From assembly GCF_000427445.1 (NCBI RefSeq), contig NZ_KE386496.1:1778506-1842505 (forward strand): 64,000 nucleotides of DNA, written 5' to 3'. The notes beneath the pieces were generated by a model that was not told the origin of the DNA, did not search any database, and worked only from the letters and a program-made list of their open reading frames with translations. The translations under genes and the position numbers were made by a program. This document shows, piece after piece, positions 37,848 through 46,515 of this stretch (position 1 is its first letter; each line of letters opens with the position of its first letter). The stretch is from Methylocapsa acidiphila B2 (GTDB lineage Bacteria; Pseudomonadota; Alphaproteobacteria; Rhizobiales; Beijerinckiaceae).

Positions 37848-39566
37848 TCAATAGAGGCTGGCGCCCGAGAAATGCTCGGCGAGCGGCCCGAGTGCGAGCG
37901 CGGGGAGGAATGTGAGGGCGCCGAGAATCAGGACCGCGCCCACAATCAGAAACAGGAATTGCGTTCCATTCGTCGGCAAGGTGCCGGCGGAGGCGGGAAC
38001 CTTGTGCTTGGCGACAAGCGAGCCCGCAATGGCGAGTACGGGCAAAATGACGAGAAAACGTCCGCACAGCATCGCAACAGTCAGGGTCAAATTGAAAAAC
38101 GGCGTGTTCGCGCTCAATCCGGCGAAGGCGCTGCCATTGGTCGCGGCGGCGGACGTATAGGCGTACAGCAATTCCGAAAATCCATGCGGGCCTGCATTCA
38201 AGGGGCCGGCCCGCCCCTCAGGAAGGGAGGCGGCGACGGCGTTCAGCAAAAGCACCGTCGCCGGAACGACGAGCAAAGCAAGCACGGCCATTTTCACCTC
38301 GTCCGCCTGAATCTTCTTGCCGAGATATTCCGGGGTGCGCCCGACCATGAGGCCGGCGATGAAAACCGAGACGATGGCGTACAGCAGCATTCCGAACAGG
38401 CCGGAGCCCGGAGCGCCGATGATCACCTCGTCCATCATCATATTGGCCAAGAGCATGCCGCCGCCGAGCGCCGTGAAGCTGTCGTGCATGGCGTTCACCG
38501 CGCCATCCGAAGTCGCCGTGGCGACATTGGCGAACAGCGCCGAGCCCGCGACGCCGAAACGCACCTCCTTGCCTTCCATATTGCCGCCGGCCTGCAGCGG
38601 CCCAGCCGCCTGGTCGACGCCCAACGCCGCGAAATGCGGATTGCCCGACGCCTCGGCCCAATAGACGACGCCGAGCCCAAGAGCGAACAGCGCCATCATT
38701 GCGCCGAGCAAGACCCAGCCTTGCCGCTCGTCTCCGACCATCCGGCCGAAGACATTGGTCAAAGCGGCGCCTATCAGGACGATCAACGCCATTTCGAACA
38801 AGTTGGCGAGCGCGGTCGGGTTTTCGAAAGGATGCGCCGAATTGGCGTTGAAGAAGCCGCCGCCGTCGCCGCTCATCAGCTTGACCGCCTCCTGCGAAGC
38901 GACGGGCCCGCGCGCGATCATCTGCGTCGCGCCGTCGAGCGCCGCCGCCCCAACCGGGCCGCCGAGCGTCTGCGGGACGCCCTGCCAAGCCAGAAACAAA
39001 GCGCCGAGCACGGAAATCGGAAGCAAGACATAAAGCGTCGCTCGGGTCAGATCGACCCAGGCGTTGCCGAGGCTCGCCGCGTTCTGACGGGCGAAGCCCC
39101 GCACCATCGCGAGCGCGACCGCCATGCCCGTCGCGGCCGAAAGAAAGGATTGGACGGTTATGCCAATCATCTGGCTGAGATAACTAAGCGTCGTCTCTCC
39201 GCTGTAAGATTGCCAGCTCGCGTTGGTGACGAAGCTCACGGCTGTGTTGACGGCGAGATCCGGCGCCATGGGCCCGAAATGCTGCGGATTGTAGGGCAGC
39301 AAATCCTGCAGGCGGACGATCGCGAAGAGAAGAGCGACGCCGACGAGATTGAACATGACGATCGCCCCGGCGTAGTCGAGCCAGGTCTGCTCGCTCTTCG
39401 GATCGACGCCGGACAGACGCAACAAGCCGCGCTCGCAAAGGCGCAAAACCCAGATCCGCTCATGGCCGCCCGCGAAAATCCAGGCCATGTACCCGCCGAG
39501 GGGCCTGATCGTCAGGCCAACGAGAACGATCAAAAGAAATATGCCGACAAAGCCAAATTGCGTCAT
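37848..39566 (-). CDS. kdpA: Potassium-transporting ATPase subunit A
   Basis: 572 aa from the ATG at 39566; the family N-terminus (FGFVGIFLLIVLVGLTIRPL) begins here, though an in-frame ATG at 39593 exists. About ten membrane helices and four pore loops with intact filter segments: VTNASWQSYSGE, SGDGGGFFNANSAHPFE, TATSDGAVNAMHDSF, YTSAAATNGSAF. KdpA is the K+ channel-like subunit of the KdpFABC pump. No kdpB, kdpC, kdpF or kdpDE lies nearby: downstream come tRNA-Leu and tig, upstream a divergent oxidase-like gene. Confidence 0.95.
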   Translation of the reverse strand: MTQFGFVGIFLLIVLVGLTIRPLGGYMAWIFAGGHERIWVLRLCERGLLRLSGVDPKSEQTWLDYAGAIVMFNLVGVALLFAIVRLQDLLPYNPQHFGPMAPDLAVNTAVSFVTNASWQSYSGETTLSYLSQMIGITVQSFLSAATGMAVALAMVRGFARQNAASLGNAWVDLTRATLYVLLPISVLGALFLAWQGVPQTLGGPVGAAALDGATQMIARGPVASQEAVKLMSGDGGGFFNANSAHPFENPTALANLFEMALIVLIGAALTNVFGRMVGDERQGWVLLGAMMALFALGLGVVYWAEASGNPHFAALGVDQAAGPLQAGGNMEGKEVRFGVAGSALFANVATATSDGAVNAMHDSFTALGGGMLLANMMMDEVIIGAPGSGLFGMLLYAIVSVFIAGLMVGRTPEYLGKKIQADEVKMAVLALLVVPATVLLLNAVAASLPEGRAGPLNAGPHGFSELLYAYTSAAATNGSAFAGLSANTPFFNLTLTVAMLCGRFLVILPVLAIAGSLVAKHKVPASAGTLPTNGTQFLFLIVGAVLILGALTFLPALALGPLAEHFSGASLY

Positions 39567-39877
39567 GCAACCCGTCCAAAAATATGCCCACATCGCCCCA
39601 ACTGTCTGCGCGGCGCGCGCTCAAAGCAGGCGGACGAAAGCGCCGTAGAAGGCGCCGAGCTTCCATGTTTGAGCGCGCCGCGCAGGGGCGCCTGGTTCCG
39701 CCCGGCGTCGCCGCGACGTCAAAAAACGGGATCAGCGATGGCATATAATTTCAATAACGACTACAGCGCGCTGACCCCGCGTCTTGCCAAGGCGGTCGCG
39801 GACATTGATAAAGCCCGGCCCGCGACATGACTCCCGTTCGATAAAGGCGCGCCCGCGTCCGAGGATTCCTCAGAGGA
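39567..39877 (+). other. Divergent kdpA/multicopper-oxidase gap with a possible 30-aa peptide
   Basis: ATG at 39738 to TGA at 39828-39830 encodes MAYNFNNDYSALTPRL... (30 aa), preceded by GGGATCAGCG. The peptide is hydrophilic and may be the start of a lost gene. Promoters for both flanking genes must lie here; none stands out. Confidence 0.3.
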
Positions 39878-41299
39878 ATGAACGAAGCCCCGCCGCCCTT
39901 CGATCCCATCGTCACGCGCCGCGGCTTCCTCGGCTCCGCGCTCGGCGCGACGTTTGTCGCCCTGCCCGCTCGCGGCGAAGCGGCGCCGGTTCAGGACGAC
40001 GGCTTCCGCCTTCTCGAAGCGCGCGAGGGCGCGCTGCGCCTGGTCGAACAACCTGCGCCCGAAACGCCCATCTGGGGCTATGACGGCCAGACGCCCGGGC
40101 CGCTTCTGCGCGTCAAGAAAGGCCAGGAGGTCAAGGTCAGGCTGATCAACAAGCTGGCCCAGCCGACGAGCCTTTGCTGGCATGGCGTGCGGATCGCCAA
40201 TGCGATGGATGGCGTCGCAGGCCTCACCCAAAGCCCGGTTCCGCCCGGCGGCGCCTTCGAGTACCGCTTCACGCCGCCCGACAGCGGGCTCTATTGGTAC
40301 CATCCGCATTTTCTGCCCCATCAGGCGGAGCAACTCGGTCGCGGCCTCTATGGCGTGCTGATCGTGGACGAGCCCGCGCTGCCCCACGCCGACCGCGACA
40401 TGCTTCTGGTCTTGGACGATTGGAAGCTCGACGAAAACGCCGCGATGGTCGATGATTTCGGCTCGCCCGCGAACGCTCAAGGGCTCGGGCGCATCGGACC
40501 GCTCCTCACCGTCAACGCGCAAGCGGCTCCAATCGCCGAGACTCTGCCGCCATCGTCGCGCCTGCGCCTGCGGATCTTGAACGCGGCCATCGCCCGAATC
40601 ATGATTGTCTCCTTCAGCAGCGCGAAGCCCATAATCCTGGCGATTGACGGCCAACCTTGCGAGGCCTTCGAGCCTGTCCGGCAGACGATCCCGATCGGAC
40701 CCGGCGCGCGTTTCGACGTCATGCTCGATGTGCCGGCCGAGAAAGCCGCCGAGGCGCTTCTCATCCTTCGCGGCGACGGCGAGCCGGACCGGACGCTCGC
40801 GTCCTTCAAGACCGAAGGCGAGGCCCGCCCGCCCTTGCCGCCGATCGCCTCGCTCGATCTGAACCCGCTCCTGCCGGCGGCGATCAAGCTGCAAAGCGCC
40901 CGCAAGATCGACATAGTGATCGAACCCATCGGCCAATCGGGTCAGGCCGCGACCAACGGGCCGTCGGGCCGACCGCTCTATTGGAAGCTGAATGGCGTCG
41001 CTCTCGAAGGGTTTGGGCCAAAGCCGCTGTTTTCGGTCAAGCGCGGGACGCCCGTGACCCTGGGCCTCGTCAACCACACCGGCTTCGTCCAGCAGATCCA
41101 TGTCCATGGCCACGCCATGCGGCTGCTGCATGATCTGGACGACGGTTGGGAGCCCTATTGGCGCGACGCCGTGCTCGTGCCCGAAGGCAAGACCAAGCAT
41201 GTGGCCTTTGTCGCAGACAATCCCGGCAAATGGGCGATCGAATGCCTCATGGCCGAGCGGCAAGCGACCGGTATGACGACGTGGTTTGAGGTGACCTGA
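39878..41299 (+). CDS. Tat-exported multicopper-oxidase-fold protein with degenerate copper sites
   Basis: 473 aa. Twin-arginine signal TRRGFLGSALGA (Arg14-Arg15). Cupredoxin domains are recognisable, but copper ligands are changed. HWHG is CWHG (Cys100). The WYHPH pair (142, 144) is kept. In HPxHLHGH the first His is Gln405 while His408 and His410 remain. The HCHxxxHxxxM motif reads E455-C456-L457 ... R461 ... M466. The type 1 cysteine is therefore kept, but both type 1 histidines and two type 3 ligands are lost. Copper-free relatives such as FtsP/SufI act structurally in the periplasm; this may be analogous. Confidence 0.85.
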   Translation: MNEAPPPFDPIVTRRGFLGSALGATFVALPARGEAAPVQDDGFRLLEAREGALRLVEQPAPETPIWGYDGQTPGPLLRVKKGQEVKVRLINKLAQPTSLCWHGVRIANAMDGVAGLTQSPVPPGGAFEYRFTPPDSGLYWYHPHFLPHQAEQLGRGLYGVLIVDEPALPHADRDMLLVLDDWKLDENAAMVDDFGSPANAQGLGRIGPLLTVNAQAAPIAETLPPSSRLRLRILNAAIARIMIVSFSSAKPIILAIDGQPCEAFEPVRQTIPIGPGARFDVMLDVPAEKAAEALLILRGDGEPDRTLASFKTEGEARPPLPPIASLDLNPLLPAAIKLQSARKIDIVIEPIGQSGQAATNGPSGRPLYWKLNGVALEGFGPKPLFSVKRGTPVTLGLVNHTGFVQQIHVHGHAMRLLHDLDDGWEPYWRDAVLVPEGKTKHVAFVADNPGKWAIECLMAERQATGMTTWFEVT

Positions 41300-41506
41300 G
41301 ACAAAATCACGGCTCTCCGCCGCCGGGTGGCGCCTCAGTTTGTACTTCCATGATGGGCGGACAGCCCCCATTCACTCAAGTCGCCTGAATGATGCTAGAG
41401 CGCCATTAGTAGACGTTCTAAAAATCCCATATTCGTTCTTTCCCGCCTAGAAGAAACAGCCTAAATTCGATAGGTCCGACTTCAACGAAACTAATGCGGA
41501 TCTGGA

Positions 41507-42391
41507 ATGAGCGAGTTACCAACGAAGAGGCCGCAATCGACCGAGCTCGTCCACTCGACATCACCGATGCAGCCCTCGATCCCTCGCATTGCGCGACTTG
41601 CTTTTTCACATAAGAAATTTTGTTCAGAGAACTGGAAAAATTCCGACTTCAAGGACTTCAACGCCCTAGGAGCAGAGTTTGAGAATTGTGACTTCAGCTA
41701 TTCAAATTTCGAAAGAGCCTACTTCAGGGATGCCAAGTTCACGAACTGCCGCTTCATTGGCGCGCGGTTTATGGATTGCAATCTCAAGGGCGCTAACTTT
41801 TACAAATGTGACTTAAAATTCGCTCGCTTCCAAAGATGCCTTATAGACGTGCGCGAACTGATGGCCGCCCTGCCATCAGAGCCAAATATCCGTCGGGAGG
41901 CACTACAAAATTTAAAAGCGAATGCAGTCGAGGTCGGCGACTATGCCAGCCAAAGTTTGTTAGTTCTTCAAGAAATTGAGGCCACAAAACGCCATTATAA
42001 ATACGCTATAACCGGCTTCGACACGTATTACCTCAATAAGTACTCAACATTTATTTCTAAATTTGAAGCCAGCATTAAGCTTATTTGGTTAGAAATTGGA
42101 GGCCTGATTTGGGGACACGGTGAAAAGCCATGGAGGTTGCTTATAAGTTGCTTTATGCTGCTCAGTATCTATTCCTTGGTCAACTTTTGGAGCGTGATGC
42201 CGAGGGTTGGGTGGGGCGAAAGCTTGCAAGGGTTAAGGGAATTTGAATACATTATTCGGCTCTTCCTCGATATGTCTCCCGACAAAAACTTCAGCGGCTA
42301 TATAATAGTTGACTACTTAGTTGTTGTCATGAGATTCGTATACATTGGGTTATTCATATCAGTGCTTTACAAGTCGATATCCCACCGATGA
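41507..42391 (+). CDS. Pentapeptide-repeat protein with a two-helix membrane channel-like domain
   Basis: 294 aa. Residues 42-112 are pentapeptide repeats (NSDFKD, GAEFENCDFSYSNFE, AKFTNCRFIGARFMDC, GANFYKCDLKFARFQ), forming a beta-helix. A helical linker follows, then two membrane helices (209-231 and 263-289) with a loop between, the layout of small ion-channel domains attached to pentapeptide proteins. No signal peptide, so the repeats face the cytoplasm. AT-rich compared with core genes. Its stop overlaps the next start as ATGA. Possibly a membrane effector; function unknown. Confidence 0.82.
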   Translation: MSELPTKRPQSTELVHSTSPMQPSIPRIARLAFSHKKFCSENWKNSDFKDFNALGAEFENCDFSYSNFERAYFRDAKFTNCRFIGARFMDCNLKGANFYKCDLKFARFQRCLIDVRELMAALPSEPNIRREALQNLKANAVEVGDYASQSLLVLQEIEATKRHYKYAITGFDTYYLNKYSTFISKFEASIKLIWLEIGGLIWGHGEKPWRLLISCFMLLSIYSLVNFWSVMPRVGWGESLQGLREFEYIIRLFLDMSPDKNFSGYIIVDYLVVVMRFVYIGLFISVLYKSISHR

Positions 42392-43075
42392 AATCGGGTG
42401 AGTTGATTGCTGCTTATATTTTTGGATCGGTCGGGCGTGGACAACAAGACGCATCGAGTGATCTCGACGTATTAGCCGTTGTCAGGGATGGCGGTGGAAA
42501 AGTCGCGGAGGATGTGGTTGCCTTTCTTTATCCCGGTCAGATTTGCGCCTCTAAAACTTTCGATCTCTTGGTATGGGACCAACCGCCTGCGTGAAATGTT
42601 CGAGAATGGCGAGTTGTTCGCTTGGCATCTTCATAAAGAAACGATCCCAATCTATGATCCCTGCGAATTCCTTGCAAGACTAGGTGTGCCAGCAGCTTAT
42701 AAAGAATGCTTGGCCGATATTTTGTCATTTCGGAAAGTGCTGGCCGCCATTCCGTCGCAGGTCAAATTAAACAATGGAAACGCTGTCTATGAGTTGGGTT
42801 TAATTTATGTATGCCTTCGAAATATAGCCATGGCTGCGTCCTGGATTTTATGTGATGTCCCGGACTTTTCTCGCTACTCTCCCTTCAACCTTGAAACTTT
42901 TGAGCCATGTCCTGTTTCGAAAAGTGAGTTTGAATGCGCCATGCATTGCCGTATGGCGGGGCAGCGTGGAGAGGATCCACCTCTAGAAGTGGATGGCCCC
43001 TTCGTATTAGCTCTCGTTGAACGCCTCGAACCCTGGATCAACAAATTATACTTGAAACTGGAGAGGAATGCTTGA
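42388..43075 (+). pseudogene. Nucleotidyltransferase (MNT/HEPN-like), frameshifted
   Basis: Frame 1 (42388-42594) carries the polymerase-beta nucleotidyltransferase signature FGSVGRGQQDASSDLDVLAV and a probable third carboxylate (KTFD). The continuation TNRLREMFENGELFAWHLHK and a helical C-terminal domain lie one base forward, ending at 43075. The span is 688 nt, 3 x 229 + 1, so a single inserted base near 42560 explains it; an intact product would be 228 aa. Similar proteins add nucleotides to other molecules, including antitoxin-type MNT proteins. Overlaps the genes on both sides. Could be a real mutation, an assembly error or a +1 recoding event. Confidence 0.65.
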
Positions 43076-43409
43076 CGTGGACGGTAGCACTAGACGAACC
43101 CGCTTTGAGACGCGGATCACTCTCGAACGCGACTTCTTAACAAGGGTGAACGCAAAATTCGGGCGGTCCACGCCTCTTGCCGGAATGACGAGGGATGCCA
43201 TTGAATCGTGGGCAGCGAGGGCAGGAGCAGTAAATGAAACTTCTCTTGTCAGCGACGTCACTCGTCTACTGATCGAGGCCTCGGCCAGGGCTGATTTGAT
43301 GGCCGATAATAGCAAAGATGTGTTCGAGCCTGATCAAAGGCCGCAGCCTGATTCGCTATGCGAGATTCGAGAACTCCTCGACAAGACGCTAACACGCGCC
43401 AAAATTTAG
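43068..43409 (+). CDS. Hypothetical protein, third gene of the pentapeptide/nucleotidyltransferase operon
   Basis: 113 aa from an ATG that overlaps the end of the nucleotidyltransferase frame by 8 bp, suggesting coupling. The protein is soluble, charged and mostly helical (VSDVTRLLIEASARADLMAD; EIRELLDKTLTRAKI). No signal, membrane segment or known motif. Shares the AT-leaning composition of the two genes before it. The IS1182 element starts about 65 bp downstream, so the operon may have been longer. Confidence 0.6.
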   Translation: MLDVDGSTRRTRFETRITLERDFLTRVNAKFGRSTPLAGMTRDAIESWAARAGAVNETSLVSDVTRLLIEASARADLMADNSKDVFEPDQRPQPDSLCEIRELLDKTLTRAKI

Positions 43410-43474
43410 GAATGTTCTTCTGACTGCGCGCTCTTAGGGGGCTGTTACGCTTCCTTCGCATGGCTGCTTCGGGT

Positions 43475-45056
43475 CCAGACTGTGTAAAAAGGCTTTCGAA
43501 TTTGCTTGAATCGGCTCGACATCGGAGGGCGGGTCATGGGGCGTTTCGTCGAAGGTGAAGACCGACGGCAGTCGTTTTTATTGCCGGAGACCCTCGACGA
43601 TTACGTGACCGAGGACAACCCTGTTCGGGTGGTCGAAGTCTTCATTGAAGAGCTTGATCTCGGGGCGATTGGCTTCGAGGGCGTTCGCCCGGCGGCGACG
43701 GGTCGGCCCGCCTATCATCCGTCGACGCTGTTGAAGATCTACCTCTACGGCTATCTCAATCGGATCCAGTCCAGCCGCCGCCTTGAACGGGAGGCCCGGC
43801 GCAATATCGAGCTGATGTGGCTCACCGGACGCTTGGCGCCGGACTTCAAGACCATCGCCAACTTCCGTCGCGACAATGGTCCAGCCATCAGAGCGGCGTG
43901 CGGTCAGTTCATCGAGCTTTGCCGCCGGCTTAACCTGTTCACCAAGGCGATCGTGGCGATCGACGGCAGCAAGTTCAAAGCGGTCAACAACCGAGACAAG
44001 AACTTCACGCTGACGAAGGTCGCCAAGCGCATGGAGCAGGTGGACGCCAGCATCGCACGCTATCTGACGACCCTCGATCGAGCTGACCGCGAAGAGAGCG
44101 ACATCGCCGAAGCCAAGACCCGCCGCATCAAAGACAAGATCGCCGGCCTGCGGCGGCAGATGCAGGCTCTCAAGGCGATGGAGCAACAGGTTCAGGATGC
44201 GCCTGACAAACAGGTGTCGCTGACCGATCCCGACGCCCGTTCAATGGCTACAAGCGGCCGGGGCACAGGCGTGGTCGGCTACAACGTGCAGACCGCGGTC
44301 GATGCGGAGCATCATCTGATCGTCGCGCACGAGGTGATCAACCTGGGCCACGACAGAACCCAGCTCGCGCCCATGGCGCTCAAGGCGCAGGAAGCGATGG
44401 GCTGCGAGGAGGTCACGGCGCTGGCCGATCGCGGCTATTTCAACGGCGAGCAGGTTCTGGCGTGTGAGGGAACTGGCGTTCTCCCCTGCGTTCCCAAGAC
44501 CGAGTGGACGAGCGAAGGTGGTTTCTTCTCCCGCCATGTCTTCACCTACGATGCTGAGAAGGATCACTACATCTGCCCGGCAGGACAAACACTGACCAAG
44601 GGGATCGTGCGATCAGATCGAAAGAACGACATCGACCATTACCGTCATCTGACCGCGTGCTTCACTTGCTCCCTCAAGCCGAAGTGCACGCCGGACAAAC
44701 TCAAAAGGCTCAAGCGCTGGCGTCACGAAGGCGTCCTCGAAAAAATGCAAGCCCGCCTTGAACATCGGCCAGACGCCATGCTGATCCGCAGGCAGACCGT
44801 CGAGCACCCCTTCGGCACCCTGAAATCATGGATGGGAAGCGCGCACTTCCTCACCAAGACCCTCGAAAAGGTGCGAACTGAGATGAGCTTTCACATTCTG
44901 GCGTATAACATAAAAAGATGATCCGGATCTTCGGCGTCGGACCGCTGCTTGAGGCGATGCGGGCGTAATCGCTCGGTTCAATCGGTCTGCCTTCAATTAC
45001 CGGAAAGTCCGGCCCGTCATAATCGCCGGCGAACACACCGCGTTTTTACACGACCT
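43475..45056 (+). mobile_element. IS1182-family insertion sequence
   Basis: Short terminal inverted repeats frame the transposase: TGTGTAAAAA at 43481-43490 and, reversed, TGTAAAAAC at 45041-45052. Outer bounds are approximate because target duplications could not be fixed by eye. Confidence 0.75.
43536..44921 (+). CDS. IS1182 family transposase
   Basis: 461 aa from the ATG at 43536 (GRFVEGEDRRQSFLLPE), in frame with a weaker start at 43506. DUF772 N-terminal region (GRPAYHPSTLLKIYLYGYLN), then DDE residues: IAIDGSKFKAV, ALADRGYFNG, and the late Glu in RRQTVEHPFGTLKSWMG. A cysteine cluster CFTCSLKPKC precedes the last. The frame stops at IKR, but the usual family ending (MIRIFGVGPLLEAMRA) follows in the -1 frame up to 44968, after the run AAAAAG. 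Confidence 0.93.
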   Translation: MGRFVEGEDRRQSFLLPETLDDYVTEDNPVRVVEVFIEELDLGAIGFEGVRPAATGRPAYHPSTLLKIYLYGYLNRIQSSRRLEREARRNIELMWLTGRLAPDFKTIANFRRDNGPAIRAACGQFIELCRRLNLFTKAIVAIDGSKFKAVNNRDKNFTLTKVAKRMEQVDASIARYLTTLDRADREESDIAEAKTRRIKDKIAGLRRQMQALKAMEQQVQDAPDKQVSLTDPDARSMATSGRGTGVVGYNVQTAVDAEHHLIVAHEVINLGHDRTQLAPMALKAQEAMGCEEVTALADRGYFNGEQVLACEGTGVLPCVPKTEWTSEGGFFSRHVFTYDAEKDHYICPAGQTLTKGIVRSDRKNDIDHYRHLTACFTCSLKPKCTPDKLKRLKRWRHEGVLEKMQARLEHRPDAMLIRRQTVEHPFGTLKSWMGSAHFLTKTLEKVRTEMSFHILAYNIKR

Positions 45057-45148
45057 CGGTCGAAAGCCGAAATTCAAACCGAGGCGCTGCCCGCCTCCGG
45101 CTCCGACGGACCGCAAGAGCATGACATCGCCCGACAACCGGGCACCGA

Positions 45149-46474
45149 TCAGCGTCCTTCGCCGCCGGATTCCTTCCTCGCCTTGCGCAGCTTGGCCCAA
45201 TAGGCGAGCCGCTCGCGGAGATCGCGCTCGAAACCGCGCGAGGTCGGCTCGTAGAGCTTCTTGCGCCCGAGCGCGTCCGGCCAATAATCCTGGCCGGAGA
45301 ATGCATCAGGCTGGTCATGGTCATAGGCGTAGCCTTGGCCATAGCCTTCGCTCTTCATGAGCTTCGTCGGCGCGTTGAGGATGATCTTGGGCGGCGGCAG
45401 GGAGCCATGCTCCTTGGCGAGCCGCGTCGCGCTCTTGAAGGCGACATAGGCGGCGTTGGATTTCGGCGCGGTCGCGACATAGATCACGGCGTTGGCGATT
45501 GCGAGCTCGCCCTCCGGCGAGCCGAGAAAATCATAGGCGTCCTTGGCCGCATTGGCGACGACGAGCGCCTGCGGATCGGCAAGGCCGATGTCCTCGACGG
45601 CCATGCGCACGATCCGCCGCGCCAGGAACAAGGGATCTTCGCCGGCGTCCAACATGCGCGCGAAATAATAAAGCGCGGCGTCCGGGTCCGAGCCTCGCAC
45701 GGATTTATGCAGCGCGCTGATGAGATTGTAGTGGCCTTCCTGCGCTTTATCGTAGATCGGCGCGCGGCGCTGCACGATGGATGCGAGCACCGCCGAATCG
45801 CAGATCTCTCCCGGCGCGGCGGCGCGCCAAATCTCCTCGGCGAGCGTCAGGGCGGCGCGCCCGTCGCCATCGGCCATGCGAATCAAGGCGGAGCGGGCGC
45901 CTTCGTCGAGCGGCAGAGGCTTGCCCTCGACCGCTTCGGCGCGGGCGAGCATTTTCTCGATCGCGGCTTCGTCGAGAGGCTTGAAGATCAGGACGCTCGC
46001 GCGGGAGAGCAGCGCGGCGTTGAGCTCAAAGCTCGGATTCTCCGTGGTCGCCCCAATCAGCGTTACCGAGCCGTCTTCCATGACCGGCAGAAAACTGTCC
46101 TGCTGGGCGCGGTTGAAGCGATGGACCTCGTCGACGAAGAGCAAAGTGCCGCGCCCGGTCGCCCGCCGCCCCCGCGCCTCCTCGAAGATTTTCTTGAGAT
46201 CGTTGACGCCGGAAAAAATCGCCGAGATCTGCACGAAGGCGAAATTCGTCTCATGCGCGAGCAGGCGCGCGACGGTCGTCTTTCCGGTGCCCGGCGGCCC
46301 CCAGAAGATCAGACTGCCAAGGGCCCCGGAGGCGATCCGCCGGGTCAAGGCGCCATCGGGCCCGAGAAGATGGTCTTGGCCCATCACTTCGGCGAGGCTC
46401 TTCGGACGCAGGCGGTCGGCAAGCGGATGCGGCGCTTGCTTCTCGAGACCCGCGGCGGCGAAGAGATCGGTCAT
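45149..46474 (-). CDS. rarA: Replication-associated recombination protein A
   Basis: 441 aa from the ATG at 46474 (TDLFAAAGLEKQAPHPLADR); a longer frame to 46573 would overlap the protease gene. AAA+ clamp-loader-like ATPase with Walker A WGPPGTGKTT, Walker B LLFVDEVHRF and the sensor GATTENPSFELN. Acts at stalled replication forks with SSB. C-terminal tetramerisation region includes IYVATAPKSNAAYVAF. Lies 41 bp after the DegP-type protease gene on the same strand, the usual neighbour in this group. Confidence 0.95.
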   Translation of the reverse strand: MTDLFAAAGLEKQAPHPLADRLRPKSLAEVMGQDHLLGPDGALTRRIASGALGSLIFWGPPGTGKTTVARLLAHETNFAFVQISAIFSGVNDLKKIFEEARGRRATGRGTLLFVDEVHRFNRAQQDSFLPVMEDGSVTLIGATTENPSFELNAALLSRASVLIFKPLDEAAIEKMLARAEAVEGKPLPLDEGARSALIRMADGDGRAALTLAEEIWRAAAPGEICDSAVLASIVQRRAPIYDKAQEGHYNLISALHKSVRGSDPDAALYYFARMLDAGEDPLFLARRIVRMAVEDIGLADPQALVVANAAKDAYDFLGSPEGELAIANAVIYVATAPKSNAAYVAFKSATRLAKEHGSLPPPKIILNAPTKLMKSEGYGQGYAYDHDQPDAFSGQDYWPDALGRKKLYEPTSRGFERDLRERLAYWAKLRKARKESGGEGR

Positions 46475-46515
46475 GTCGACATCAAATCTGTCCCGCGCGG
46501 GGCTCGGCGTCCAGC

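Noticed and set aside
37632-39830. 732-codon open frame antisense to kdpA and tRNA-Leu
   Set aside because: It crosses a tRNA and the complementary strand of an intact kdpA; composition is typical of shadow frames.
39761-41371. 536-codon open frame antisense to the multicopper-oxidase-like gene
   Set aside because: Arg/Gly/Asp-rich, no recognisable fold; the plus strand carries a Tat signal and cupredoxin motifs.
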